From NCBI GenBank assembly GCA_050699035.1, contig JBOHDE010000085.1:1-14645 (forward strand): a DNA stretch of 14,645 bases, read 5' to 3'. The notes under the pieces are model-generated. The model did not search any database, was not told where the DNA came from, and worked only from the letters and a program-made list of their open reading frames with translations. The position numbers were made by a program, and so were the translations under genes. The stretch is from WHTB01 sp050699035. Its GTDB lineage: Bacteria > Actinomycetota > Actinomycetes > Propionibacteriales > Nocardioidaceae. Each line of letters opens with the position of its first letter. Position 1 is the stretch's first letter. This document shows, one piece after another, positions 1 through 7,635 of the stretch.

Positions 1-21
1 GCGACACGCCGGGCGTGTCGC
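1..21. terminator. Edge hairpin, possible terminator
   Basis: GCGACACGCC and GGCGTGTCGC form a perfect 10-bp inverted repeat around a single G; as RNA this would be about an 8-bp stem with a 5-base loop. It starts 34 bases beyond the stop codon of the minus-strand acyl-CoA dehydrogenase (55-1272), where a terminator for that gene would be expected. No U-run follows on either strand, and the left neighbour lies outside the window, so a regulatory palindrome cannot be excluded. Confidence 0.4.
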
Positions 22-54
22 ACCAACTCGTCACACTCACCGGGTGCCGACCGG

Positions 55-1272
55 TCACGGGCGGTCTGCCAGGTAGGGCGCCAGCTCGAGCCGGGCGATC
101 ACGCCACGGTGCACCTCGTCGGGGCCGTCGGCCAGCCGCAGCGACCGGGCACTCGTCCACGCCGCCGCCAACGGGAAGTCCTCGCTCAGCCCCCCACCGC
201 CGTGCAGCTGGATCGCCATGTCGACGACCTGCTGGGCCATCAGCGGCACGGCGACCTTGATCTGGCTGACCGCGCCGTACGCCGAGGCGATCCCCTGCGT
301 GTCGAGCAGCCAGGCGGCGTGCAGCACCAGCAGCCGGGCCTGGTCGATCGCGATCCGGGCGTCGGCGATGCGCTCGCGGTTGCCGCCCAGGTCGGCGATC
401 CGCCGGCCGAACGCCTCCCGCGACGTCGCCCGCTCGCAGGCCAGCTCCAGCGACCTCTCGGCCAGCCCGATCAGCCGCATGCAGTGGTGGACGCGCCCCG
501 GACCGAGCCGCCCCTGCGCGATCTCGAACGCCCGCCCCGGCCCGGCGATCACGTTGCCGGCCGGCACCCGTACGTCGGTGAACGTCACCTCGCCATGGCC
601 GAACGGCTCGTCGTGCCGCCCCATCGCGGGCAGCAGCCGCTCGACGGCGACGCCGGGCGTGTCCCTCGGCACCAGCACCATCGTGTGCCGGGAGTGCTTG
701 TCGGCGGTGGCGTCGCTGACCCCCATCACGATCAGGATCTTGCAGTCCGGGTTGCCGACGCCCGTGCTCCACCACTTCCGGCCGTTCACCACGACGTCGT
801 CACCGTCGAGCGTCACGGTAGCGGCCATGTTGGTCGCGTCCGACGAGGCCACGTCGGGCTCGGTCATGCAGAACGCCGACCTGATCTCGCCCGCCAGCAG
901 CGGATGCAGCCAACGGTCGCGCTGCGCCTGGTCGCCGTACTTGACCAGCACCTCCATGTTGCCGGTGTCGGGCGCGTTGCAGTTGAACACGTACGGCGCG
1001 ATGAACGACCGGCCGCTGAGCTCGGCGATCGGCGCGTAGTCGACGTTGGACAGCCCGGCGCCGAGCTTGTCGTCGGGCAGGAACAGGTTCCACAGCTTGG
1101 CCGCCTTCGCCTTCGCCCGGAGCTCGCCGAGGATCGGCAACGGCTGCCACGGGTCGCCGGCGGCGGCCACCGCCCGGTGGTAGTCGGCCTCGATCGGCTC
1201 GATCTCGTCCCGGATGAACGCCGCCACCTGCTCGATCAGCAGCTGGGTACGCGGTGAGTGCCCGAAGTCCAT
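55..1272 (-). CDS. Acyl-CoA dehydrogenase, ACAD10/11-like
   Basis: A 405-residue cytoplasmic FAD flavoprotein expected to introduce the alpha,beta double bond into an acyl-CoA. The N-terminal helical domain covers about residues 1-130. The FAD/substrate beta-domain begins at FCMTEPDVASSDATN (134-148), a wording typical of the ACAD10/11-like branch rather than classical short- or medium-chain enzymes. The C-terminal helical domain holds REAFGRRIADL (285-295), QLHGGGG (355-361) and ADGPDEVHRG (381-390); E386 aligns with the catalytic glutamate of the usual GGTxE motif. I chose the ATG at 1272 because family members begin MDFxxSPRT. An upstream in-frame ATG at 1305 would add 11 atypical residues. 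Neither start has a Shine-Dalgarno site, but TACCGT ends six bases before the chosen ATG, suggesting leaderless transcription. Probably a single-gene unit, separated from the fasciclin gene by a hairpin. The substrate is unknown. Confidence 0.9.
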   Translation of the reverse strand: MDFGHSPRTQLLIEQVAAFIRDEIEPIEADYHRAVAAAGDPWQPLPILGELRAKAKAAKLWNLFLPDDKLGAGLSNVDYAPIAELSGRSFIAPYVFNCNAPDTGNMEVLVKYGDQAQRDRWLHPLLAGEIRSAFCMTEPDVASSDATNMAATVTLDGDDVVVNGRKWWSTGVGNPDCKILIVMGVSDATADKHSRHTMVLVPRDTPGVAVERLLPAMGRHDEPFGHGEVTFTDVRVPAGNVIAGPGRAFEIAQGRLGPGRVHHCMRLIGLAERSLELACERATSREAFGRRIADLGGNRERIADARIAIDQARLLVLHAAWLLDTQGIASAYGAVSQIKVAVPLMAQQVVDMAIQLHGGGGLSEDFPLAAAWTSARSLRLADGPDEVHRGVIARLELAPYLADRP

Positions 1273-1304
1273 GGCCCGACGGTAGCGGCTGGGTCCGGGG
1301 GACA
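1273..1304 (-). promoter_or_regulatory. Possible leaderless promoter of the acyl-CoA dehydrogenase
   Basis: Read on the minus strand, TTGTCA (1305-1310 side) and TACCGT (complement of 1279-1284) are separated by about 20 bases, and six bases separate TACCGT from the ATG at 1272. The spacer is long for a housekeeping promoter and the -35 match is partial, so this is a weak call based mainly on the -10 position relative to the start. Confidence 0.3.
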
Positions 1305-1310
1305 TGACAA

Positions 1311-1339
1311 GGCCCGGGACGCGTCATGCGTCCCGGACC
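1311..1339 (-). terminator. Hairpin after the fasciclin gene
   Basis: CCGGGACGC (1314-1322) and GCGTCCCGG (1328-1336) form a perfect 9-bp stem around GTCAT. Beyond one mismatch, two more pairs extend it to 1311-1339. It begins 38 bases past the stop codon of the minus-strand fasciclin gene and precedes the next gene in the same direction, so transcription termination is the natural reading. The following bases on the minus strand (TTGTC) are only weakly U-rich, as is common for actinobacterial terminators. Confidence 0.6.
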
Positions 1340-1377
1340 TCGCCCTACCTACCCACCGCGTACGGTGAGATCAGCGG

Positions 1378-2040
1378 TCATGCCTTCGGCGAAAGCACCC
1401 CGTCGATCAGGTACACCGTCGCGTTGGCGGTCTGCACGCCGCCGCAGATCACGTTGGCGTCGTTGACCTTCAGGTTGTCGCCCTCGCCGGTGACCTCGAC
1501 CGTGCCACCCTGCACCGTGGTCTGCTCGCCGACGACAGCGTCGGGCGCGAGCTGACCAGGCACCACGTGGTACGTCAGGATCGTTGACAGCAGGTCGGCG
1601 TCCTTCGGCAGCATGTCCATGGTCTCCTTCGGCACCGCCGCGAAGGCCTCGTCGACCGGCGCGAACACGGTGAACTCGTCACCGTTGAGCGTGTCGACCA
1701 GGTTCACGTCCGGGTTGACCTTGCCGGACACCGCCGCGACCAGCGTCTTCAGCAGCGGGTTGTTGCTGGCCGCCGTGGCGACCGGGTCCTGCGCCATGCC
1801 CTCAACCGAGCCAGCGCCGTCCGGCACCTGCTCCGCGTAGTCGGCACAGCCGGCGCCCACCAGGTTGGCGGCCGGGTCCATCTCCTCTTCCGCGGTGTCC
1901 TCTTCGGCCGGAGTCTCCTCGGCGCTGTCCTGGCTGGTGGTGTCCTCGGCGTTGCCCTTGTCGTCCGAGCCACAGCCGGCTGTTACCAGCAGGGCCGAGA
2001 CAGCGGCGGCGGCAACTACGGCCGTCCTCATCGCGCGCAT
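1378..2040 (-). CDS. Fasciclin-domain lipoprotein, MPT70/MPT83-like
   Basis: A 220-residue exported protein with one fasciclin (FAS1) domain. The signal peptide ends in the lipobox LVTAGC, so C23 should be lipidated and the protein anchored on the outer face of the membrane. An acidic Asp/Glu/Thr/Ser linker (about 24-55) follows, then a FAS1 domain with the family motifs FTVFAPVDEAFA (123-134), ILTYHVVPG (154-162) and ATVYLIDGVL (207-216). C65 and C199 sit where MPT70-type proteins have their cysteine pair and probably form a disulfide. The ATG at 2040 is preceded by AAAGGA six bases upstream; an internal Met4 would be too far from this site. It starts 33 bases after the molybdopterin oxidoreductase stop, so the two are probably one operon. 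FAS1 domains usually mediate adhesion or protein contacts, and no catalytic role is visible. In Mycobacterium tuberculosis the relatives belong to the SigK regulon; no SigK gene is seen here. Confidence 0.92.
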   Translation of the reverse strand: MRAMRTAVVAAAAVSALLVTAGCGSDDKGNAEDTTSQDSAEETPAEEDTAEEEMDPAANLVGAGCADYAEQVPDGAGSVEGMAQDPVATAASNNPLLKTLVAAVSGKVNPDVNLVDTLNGDEFTVFAPVDEAFAAVPKETMDMLPKDADLLSTILTYHVVPGQLAPDAVVGEQTTVQGGTVEVTGEGDNLKVNDANVICGGVQTANATVYLIDGVLSPKA

Positions 2041-2073
2041 GATGTGTCCTTTCGTTGGGTTCTCGTGGCGTTC

Positions 2074-3729
2074 TCACTCGACCGTCACCGCCACGCTGTG
2101 CCATCCGGTCGACCCGTCCGGAGCGATCGGCGCTCGGCGGGACGTCTGTGCCTTGCCCGTGCGATCGGTCGCACGTACCTCGAGCCGGTGGTTTCCGGAG
2201 GTGGCATCCCACTCCCACATCCACTGGCGCCAGGTGTTCTTGTTGTCCTCCGCGGACAGCCGGGCCTCGGCCCATTCGCCGCCGTCGACGCGGACCTCGA
2301 CCTTGTCGATGCCGCGGTTCTGCGACCAGGCCACCCCGGCCACCGGCGTCCGGCCGGCCTTCACCCGGGCGAAGGACTTGGGTACGTCGATCCGCGACGA
2401 GGTCTTGATCGGGGCCTCGGCGGCGTACCCCCGGGTCGTCCAGTACGCCTTGAAGTCGGCGAACCTGGTCACCTCGAGGTCGACCAGCCACTTGGTCGCC
2501 GACACGTAGCCGTACAGGCCGGGCGTCACCATCCGCACCGGGAAGCCATGCTCCAGCGGCAACGGCTTGCCGTTCATGCCGACGGCGATCAGTGCGTCAC
2601 GGTCGTCGGCGAGCACGTTCATCGGCGTGCCGATGGTGAAGTCGTCGGCGCTGGTCGACTTGACCGCGTCCGCGCCCTGCTGCACGCCGGCCTCCGCGAG
2701 CAGCTCGCGGATCGGGACGCCGATCCAGGTGGCGTTGCCGACGTACGGCCCGCCGACCTGGTTGGAGACGCAGGTGAGCGTGATCCGGCGCTCGACCAGG
2801 CGACGTGACAGCAGGTCCTCGAAGCTGAGCTCCAGCTCCTGGTCGACCATGCCGTGGATGCGCAGCGCGTAACCGTCGATCGGTACGTCGGGGACCTGCA
2901 GGGCCGTGTCGACGCGGTAGAAGTCCTTGTTCGGCGTCAGGTGCCTGGTGAGCCCCTTGAGGTCGAACGACACACCGTCCGGCAGCGGCGGTGCAGCACT
3001 CGCCGGAGCGGGCAGGGAGACGTCCGCGCGGGCCGCGGCAGCGCCGGAGCCACGGGCCACGTAGCGCACGGCGCCGCTGGAGGCCGCGATCGCGCCGACG
3101 GCGAGCGCCGCGACCAGGAAGGCCCGGCGGTCGAACGCGGCAGGTAGGTCGTCACCGGCGACGTGCTTGGGCAGCAGCATCCGCGGCTTGCCGAGCTCGA
3201 TCGACTCGAGGGGTACGAGGGCGGGCGGCGTCTCGGGCGTTGCATCGGACACCGGGTCGGGTGCGGGTCGACGCAGGGTCGCCAGCTGGATGAGGAGGGT
3301 CGACACGGCGACCACCGCGAGCAGCAGGGCCGGCAGCAGCCGCACTCCGGCCGACGCACTGGCGGACCGGTCGGTCAGCGCCGCGGCGATGGCCACGACA
3401 CTCAGCACCAGGAAGAGGCCGACCGCGAGGCGCGGACGGCGTACTCCGACGATGCCGGCGACGACTCCGAGCACGGCCACGGCGACCGAGACAGTCGCCA
3501 CCAGGATCGGTTTGTCCGCAGTCGCCAGGGTCTCGACGGCCCACTCCTTGAGCGGGCGCGGGGTCCAGTCGACGGCGCGGTTGGCGACCGAGTACAGCGG
3601 CGACGTGACGCCGGTCAGCAGGGCCGACAGCGCCTCAGCGGCGAGGACCGCGGTCGCGGCAGCCAGCAGCCCGGCGACTCCACCGGCGATGCGGTGGTCG
3701 CGAGTCGGCGTGCCTCTGGTCGGTGTCAC
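2074..3729 (-). CDS. Membrane-anchored sulfite-oxidase-type molybdopterin oxidoreductase
   Basis: A 551-residue protein with an unusual layered build. About four transmembrane helices (near 13-38, 72-96, 98-119, 128-150) are followed by a linker and a twin-arginine-like segment, DRRAFLVAALAVGAIAAS (200-217), which begins a fifth helix. Then come an oxidoreductase molybdopterin-binding domain (about 255-430) and a C-terminal Ig-like Mo-cofactor dimerisation domain (about 450-551). C320 in TLTCVSNQVGG is the expected molybdenum-ligating cysteine. The catalytic part should lie outside the membrane and may oxidise or reduce a small sulfur compound or protein methionine sulfoxide; the substrate cannot be read from sequence. 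E. coli MsrP lacks the dimerisation domain, so this is nearer the sulfite oxidase branch. The start is a GTG at 3729 with only a weak upstream GGGTGG, so the exact start is uncertain. It is first in an operon with the fasciclin lipoprotein. Confidence 0.9.
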   Translation of the reverse strand: MTPTRGTPTRDHRIAGGVAGLLAAATAVLAAEALSALLTGVTSPLYSVANRAVDWTPRPLKEWAVETLATADKPILVATVSVAVAVLGVVAGIVGVRRPRLAVGLFLVLSVVAIAAALTDRSASASAGVRLLPALLLAVVAVSTLLIQLATLRRPAPDPVSDATPETPPALVPLESIELGKPRMLLPKHVAGDDLPAAFDRRAFLVAALAVGAIAASSGAVRYVARGSGAAAARADVSLPAPASAAPPLPDGVSFDLKGLTRHLTPNKDFYRVDTALQVPDVPIDGYALRIHGMVDQELELSFEDLLSRRLVERRITLTCVSNQVGGPYVGNATWIGVPIRELLAEAGVQQGADAVKSTSADDFTIGTPMNVLADDRDALIAVGMNGKPLPLEHGFPVRMVTPGLYGYVSATKWLVDLEVTRFADFKAYWTTRGYAAEAPIKTSSRIDVPKSFARVKAGRTPVAGVAWSQNRGIDKVEVRVDGGEWAEARLSAEDNKNTWRQWMWEWDATSGNHRLEVRATDRTGKAQTSRRAPIAPDGSTGWHSVAVTVE

Positions 3730-3764
3730 ATGGGGTGTTCGCCACCCGTGACCGTTCGGATTGG

Positions 3765-3780
3765 TCCGACCTAGATCGGA
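3765..3780. promoter_or_regulatory. Short palindrome between fadB and the molybdo-enzyme gene
   Basis: TCCGACCTAGATCGGA is an imperfect 16-bp palindrome in the 51-bp gap between the fadB stop and the next minus-strand gene. It could be a minimal terminator for fadB or an operator of the molybdo-enzyme operon. The stem is short and no U-run follows, so the role is undecided. Confidence 0.25.
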
Positions 3781-5970
3781 TCAGGCGAAACGCTCGCCAT
3801 GCTCGGCCTTCTCCACCAGCAGCGCCGGCGGCTCAAACCGGTCGCCATAGGCAGCCGCGAGCTGGCGCGCCCGGGCCACGAATCCCGGCAGCCCCCCGTC
3901 GTACCCGTTGATGTACTGCAGTGCACCCCCGTGCAGCGGCGGGAAGCCGATGCCGAAGATCGAGCCGATGTTGGCATCCGGCACCGAGGTCAGGACGCCC
4001 TCGGCCAGACACTTCACCGTCTCGATCGACATGACGAACGTGAACCGCTCCTGCAGGTCGGTGAACGGCACCTCGACGTCCGCGCGGACGAAATGCTCGG
4101 CCAGCCCTGGCCACAGCACCTTCTCCCCGCCCTCGGGGTAGTCGTAGAAGCCGGCGCCGGACGCCTTGCTCTTCCGGCCGAACTCGTCGACCATCCGGTC
4201 GACGACCGCCATCCCCGGATGCTCGCCGAAGCCCGGTCCGGCCTCGGTGCCGGCGGCCCGGGCCTCGTTGCGAATCTTCTGCGACAGCGTCAGCGTGACC
4301 TCGTCGATCATCGCCAGCGGCGGCGCCGGGAAGCCCATCTGGGTGGCGGCCCGCTCGACCGTGGCCGGGTTGACCCCTTCGCCGACCATCGCAGCGCCCT
4401 CCATCACCAGCGTGCCGAACACCCGGGACGTGAAGAAGCCGCGTGAGTCGTTGACCACGATCGGGGTCTTCTTGATCTGGCGTACCAGGTCGTAGGCCTT
4501 GGCCAGCGCCTCGTCGCCGGTCTGCTCGCCCTTGATGATCTCGACCAGCGGCATCTTGTCGACCGGCGAGAAGAAGTGCAGCCCGATGAAGTCCGCCGGC
4601 CGCTCGACCCCGGTCGCGAGCCCGGTGATCGGCAGCGTCGACGTGTTGGAACACAGCAGCGCGCCGGGGGCCAGCACCCCCTGGACCTCCTGGAACACCG
4701 CGTGCTTGAGGTCCTGGCTCTCGAACACCGCCTCGACCACGACGTCGCACCCGGCGGCGACGGCGGGGTCGGCGGTCGGCCTGATCCGGGCCAGGATCTC
4801 GTCGCGACGCTCGGCGCTCAGCCGGCCCTTCTCGACCTGCTTGTCGAGTAGCTTCGCGGAGTACGCCTTGCCCTTCTCCGCGGCCTCGACCGAGACGTCC
4901 TTGAGCACGACGTCGATGCCGGCGCGGGCTGAGACGTACGCGATGCCCGCACCCATCATCCCGGCGCCCAGCACCACCATCCTGGTCGCCTGCCAGGTGG
5001 GCACGTCGGACGGACGCGACCCGCCGGCGTTGATGTGCTGCAGGTCGAAGAAGAACGCCTGCGTCATGTTCTTGAACTGCTGGCCGGTGATCAGGTCGAC
5101 CAGGTAGCGCGACTCGATCCGGGTCGCGGTCTCGAAGTCGACCTGAGCACCCTCGACGGCGGCGCTCATGATGTGCTTCGGCGCGCGGTACGGGGCACCC
5201 TTCACCTGTTTGCGCAGGTTGGCGGGAAAGGCCGGCAGGAACTGCGCCAGCTTGGGCGACGACGGCGTGCCGCCCGGGATCTTGTAGCCCGGCCGGTCCC
5301 ACGGCTGGGTGGCCGCCTCGTCGTCACCCGCATGCGCCGCGATCCAGGCCCGGGCCGCGGGCACCAGCTCGTCCTGGGAGCCGACCACCTCGTCCACCAG
5401 GCCGGTCGCCAGCGCGCGGTCGGGCTTCATCCGCGGACCCTGGAGCAGCACCTTCATCAGGGCGTCCTGGATGCCGAACATCCTGACCGTACGGGTGACG
5501 CCGCCGCCACCGGGCAGCAGGCCGAGGGTGACCTCGGGGAGGCCGATCTCGATCCCGCGCGCATCCACGGTGATCCGGTGGTGGCAGGCCAGCGCGATCT
5601 CCAGCCCGCCGCCGAGCGCGGTGCCGTTGATCGCCGCGACCACCGGCCGACCGAGCGTCTCGAGCCGGCGCAGCTGGTCCTTCATCCGCTCGATCTCGGC
5701 GAACACGGTCGACGCGTCCTCGGGCGTGGCCTGCAGCATGGTGTGCAGGTCGCCGCCGGCGAAGAAGGTCTTCTTGGCGCTGGTGACGATGACGCCGGTG
5801 ATGTCGTCCTTCTCCGCCTCCAGCCGGTCGACGGTCTCGCCCATCGACTCGATGTAGCGGGTGTTCATCGTGTTGGCGCTCTGGCCGGGGTCGTCGAGGG
5901 TGAGGACGACGACACCGTCCTCGCCGCGCTCGTAGCGGACGGCCGACCCGGTCACGGTGGTCTCAGACAT
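3781..5970 (-). CDS. fadB: Enoyl-CoA hydratase / 3-hydroxyacyl-CoA dehydrogenase, FadB
   Basis: A 729-residue bifunctional beta-oxidation enzyme that hydrates trans-2-enoyl-CoA and oxidises the L-3-hydroxyacyl-CoA with NAD. The N-terminal crotonase domain (about 10-200) carries the oxyanion-hole regions AGGDLH (71-76) and NGTALGGGLE (115-124). The catalytic glutamates are expected at E124 and E146, the latter in GLPEVTLGLLPGGGG. The dehydrogenase half starts with the Rossmann motif VVLGAGMMGAG (332-342) and has the His-Glu dyad H465 (LHFFSPV) and E477 (PLVEII), with the usual 12-residue spacing. Two C-terminal dehydrogenase domains follow (about 510-720), so the length matches the FadB alpha-subunit family. 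The ATG at 5970 has AGGAAA six bases upstream; an in-frame ATG at 6051 would overlap fadA and add 27 arginine-rich residues. It lies 32 bases after fadA and should form the FadA-FadB complex with it. Confidence 0.95.
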   Translation of the reverse strand: MSETTVTGSAVRYERGEDGVVVLTLDDPGQSANTMNTRYIESMGETVDRLEAEKDDITGVIVTSAKKTFFAGGDLHTMLQATPEDASTVFAEIERMKDQLRRLETLGRPVVAAINGTALGGGLEIALACHHRITVDARGIEIGLPEVTLGLLPGGGGVTRTVRMFGIQDALMKVLLQGPRMKPDRALATGLVDEVVGSQDELVPAARAWIAAHAGDDEAATQPWDRPGYKIPGGTPSSPKLAQFLPAFPANLRKQVKGAPYRAPKHIMSAAVEGAQVDFETATRIESRYLVDLITGQQFKNMTQAFFFDLQHINAGGSRPSDVPTWQATRMVVLGAGMMGAGIAYVSARAGIDVVLKDVSVEAAEKGKAYSAKLLDKQVEKGRLSAERRDEILARIRPTADPAVAAGCDVVVEAVFESQDLKHAVFQEVQGVLAPGALLCSNTSTLPITGLATGVERPADFIGLHFFSPVDKMPLVEIIKGEQTGDEALAKAYDLVRQIKKTPIVVNDSRGFFTSRVFGTLVMEGAAMVGEGVNPATVERAATQMGFPAPPLAMIDEVTLTLSQKIRNEARAAGTEAGPGFGEHPGMAVVDRMVDEFGRKSKASGAGFYDYPEGGEKVLWPGLAEHFVRADVEVPFTDLQERFTFVMSIETVKCLAEGVLTSVPDANIGSIFGIGFPPLHGGALQYINGYDGGLPGFVARARQLAAAYGDRFEPPALLVEKAEHGERFA

Positions 5971-6002
5971 GCAGCGTTTCCTGTCCAGTAGGAAGAATCG
6001 GG

Positions 6003-7214
6003 TCAGAGCCGCTCGACGACGGTGGCGACACCCATGCCGCCGCCGACGCACAGCGTCGCCAGCCCGTAGCGCTGGTCGCGTCGTTCGAGCTCGTCGATCA
6101 GGGTGCCGAGGATCATCGCGCCGGTCGCACCGAGCGGGTGCCCCATCGCGATCGCGCCGCCGTTGACGTTGACCTTCTCGTGCGGGAGGTCGAGGTCCTG
6201 CATGAAGCGCATCACCACGGCCGCGAACGCCTCGTTCATCTCGAACAGGTCGATGTCGTCCACGCCCAGGCCGGCCTTCGCCAGCGCCTTGCGGGTGGCC
6301 GGTGCGGGTCCGGTCAGCATGATCGTCGGCTCGGCTCCGCTGACCGCGGTGGCCAGGATCCGGGCCCGTGGGGTCAGGCCGAACCGCTCGCCCACCTCCG
6401 CGCTGCCGACCGCGACCAGCGCGGCGCCGTCGACGATGCCGGAGGAGTTGCCGGCGTGATGCACGTGGTTGATCTTCTCGACCCAGTGGTACTTCTCCAG
6501 GGCGACCGCGTCGAAGCCGCCGTGCTCACCGATCGCGGCGAACGACGGCTGCAGACCGGCCAGGCTCTCGACCGACGTACCCGGGCGGACGAACTCGTCG
6601 TGGTCGAGGATGGTCAGGCCGTTGCGGTCGACCACCGGGACGACGGAGCGGGCGAAGTAGCCGTTGGCGATGGACTTGGCGGCGCGCGCCTGCGACTCGG
6701 CGGCGTAGGCGTCGACCGCCGGCCGGTCCCAGCCGCCGATGGTCGCGATCAGGTCGGCACCGATGCCCTGCGGCACGAAGTCGGTCCGGAACGCCGTCTC
6801 GGGGTCCATCGCCCAGGCGCCGCCGTCGGAGGCCATCGGCACCCGCGACATCGACTCGACACCGCCGGCCAGGATCAGGTCCTCCCAGCCGGACCGCACC
6901 CGGCCGGCCGCCTGGTTGACGGCCTCGAGCCCGGACGCGCAGAACCGGTTCAGCTGGACGCCGCCGACGGTCTCCGGCAGGTGCGCCGCGAGGGCAGCGG
7001 TCTTGGCGATGTCGGCGCCCTGGTCGCCGATCGGCGTGACGCAGCCCAGCACCAGGTCGTCGATCGCCGCCGGGTCGAGATCGGGGAGCCGACGGCGCAG
7101 CTCGTCGATCAGCCCGACCATCAGCTGCACGGGTTTGACCTCGTGCAGTGCGCCGGTCTTCTTGCCCCGTCCGCGGGGCGTGCGGATCGCTTCGTACACC
7201 AAGGCGTCGGTCAT
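6003..7214 (-). CDS. fadA: Acetyl-CoA acyltransferase (3-ketoacyl-CoA thiolase), FadA
   Basis: A 403-residue thiolase that cleaves 3-ketoacyl-CoA with CoA to give acetyl-CoA and a shortened acyl-CoA. All catalytic elements are present: nucleophilic C92 in NRFCASGLEAVN, the NEAF motif (327-330), H359 in GHPLGATGA and the second cysteine C389 in LCVGGGMG. The length is normal for the degradative thiolase family. The chosen ATG at 7214 has no Shine-Dalgarno site; instead a -10-like CACAAT ends seven bases upstream, so the mRNA is probably leaderless. It is the first gene of the fadA-fadB operon, and its promoter carries the operator block shared with the racemase gene, pointing to control by the divergent MerR regulator. 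A biosynthetic acetoacetyl-CoA role is less likely beside fadB. Confidence 0.95.
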   Translation of the reverse strand: MTDALVYEAIRTPRGRGKKTGALHEVKPVQLMVGLIDELRRRLPDLDPAAIDDLVLGCVTPIGDQGADIAKTAALAAHLPETVGGVQLNRFCASGLEAVNQAAGRVRSGWEDLILAGGVESMSRVPMASDGGAWAMDPETAFRTDFVPQGIGADLIATIGGWDRPAVDAYAAESQARAAKSIANGYFARSVVPVVDRNGLTILDHDEFVRPGTSVESLAGLQPSFAAIGEHGGFDAVALEKYHWVEKINHVHHAGNSSGIVDGAALVAVGSAEVGERFGLTPRARILATAVSGAEPTIMLTGPAPATRKALAKAGLGVDDIDLFEMNEAFAAVVMRFMQDLDLPHEKVNVNGGAIAMGHPLGATGAMILGTLIDELERRDQRYGLATLCVGGGMGVATVVERL

Positions 7215-7252
7215 GACGTCGATTGTGACACCGACACTGTCACGATGGTCAA
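7215..7252 (-). promoter_or_regulatory. fadA promoter with MerR-type operator
   Basis: On the minus strand: -35 TTGACC (7247-7252), a 19-bp spacer (7228-7246), -10 CACAAT (7222-7227), then seven bases to the ATG. GTGACA (7225-7230) and TGTCAC (7238-7243) form a perfect 6-bp dyad with a 7-base centre, extendable to 7222-7246 with one mismatch. A lengthened 19-20 bp spacer containing a dyad is the hallmark of promoters controlled by MerR-family proteins. Nearly the same block precedes the racemase gene at 12105-12142. Binding by the neighbouring regulator is inferred. Confidence 0.75.
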
Positions 7253-7310
7253 GGGGCGGCCCGTGTGGCGCTCACCACCCGCGACCCGGGGTGAATCTGG
7301 CTTCCGGTCG

Positions 7311-7361
7311 GTCGCGTGTCATGTGGTGGGCCCGACGCCGCCGGGCCGATGACACGCGACT
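7311..7361. repeat. Palindromic module, left copy
   Basis: GTCGCGTGTCAT (7311-7322) and ATGACACGCGAC (7349-7360) are perfect 12-bp inverted arms. Between them a smaller pair, GGCCCG and CGGGCC, is nested. The whole 51-bp module aligns without gaps to the reverse complement of the right copy (7636-7686), with 40 of 51 positions identical. Because each copy is palindromic, the pair reads as either direct or inverted repeats. Confidence 0.85.
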
Positions 7362-7459
7362 GGGCGGTGACCGGGTGCTGGCGGCCGGACCCGCCTGCAT
7401 TCTGCGGACACCTGTCTGCAGACGACGACCCGGGCCGATCTCGGCGTGCCTCGGCGACT

Positions 7460-7522
7460 TCACCCCTCGAACCGTCACTTTCGGCCCCGATTCCGGGCTC
7501 AGAATGTCGGTTCGGAGGGTGA
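7460..7522. repeat. Central inverted repeat of the fadA-merR gap
   Basis: TCACCCCTCGAACCG (7460-7474) matches the reverse complement of CGGTTCGGAGGGTGA (7508-7522) at 14 of 15 positions. A small CCCG-ATTC-CGGG hairpin sits inside the loop. Its centre (about 7491) is close to the midpoint of the two outer modules (about 7498), so the gap can be viewed as one large imperfect palindrome. Confidence 0.7.
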
Positions 7523-7635
7523 CGTTGGTGGCTGGCCGGCACGGGCAAACCGCTGCATCTGACGACCGAACCACCCACACGTCCAGCAGGAGAGCCCTAT
7601 ATTCAGCTGGCCTGGCCCGACCCGGCCCCAAGCCA

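Noticed and set aside
109..1257. A 382-codon plus-strand frame opposite the first acyl-CoA dehydrogenase.
   Set aside because: It lies wholly antisense to a gene with clear family motifs, and its product has shadow-frame composition without recognisable domains.
7249..7578. A 109-codon minus-strand frame (and a 68-codon plus-strand frame at 7316-7522) in the fadA-merR gap.
   Set aside because: No ribosome site or leaderless promoter, low-complexity composition, and the frames run through the palindromic modules.
7587..7603. AGGAG followed by TATATT, a possible ribosome site or -10 box in the gap.
   Set aside because: No start codon at a proper distance from AGGAG, and no -35 at 16-18 bases from TATATT on either strand.
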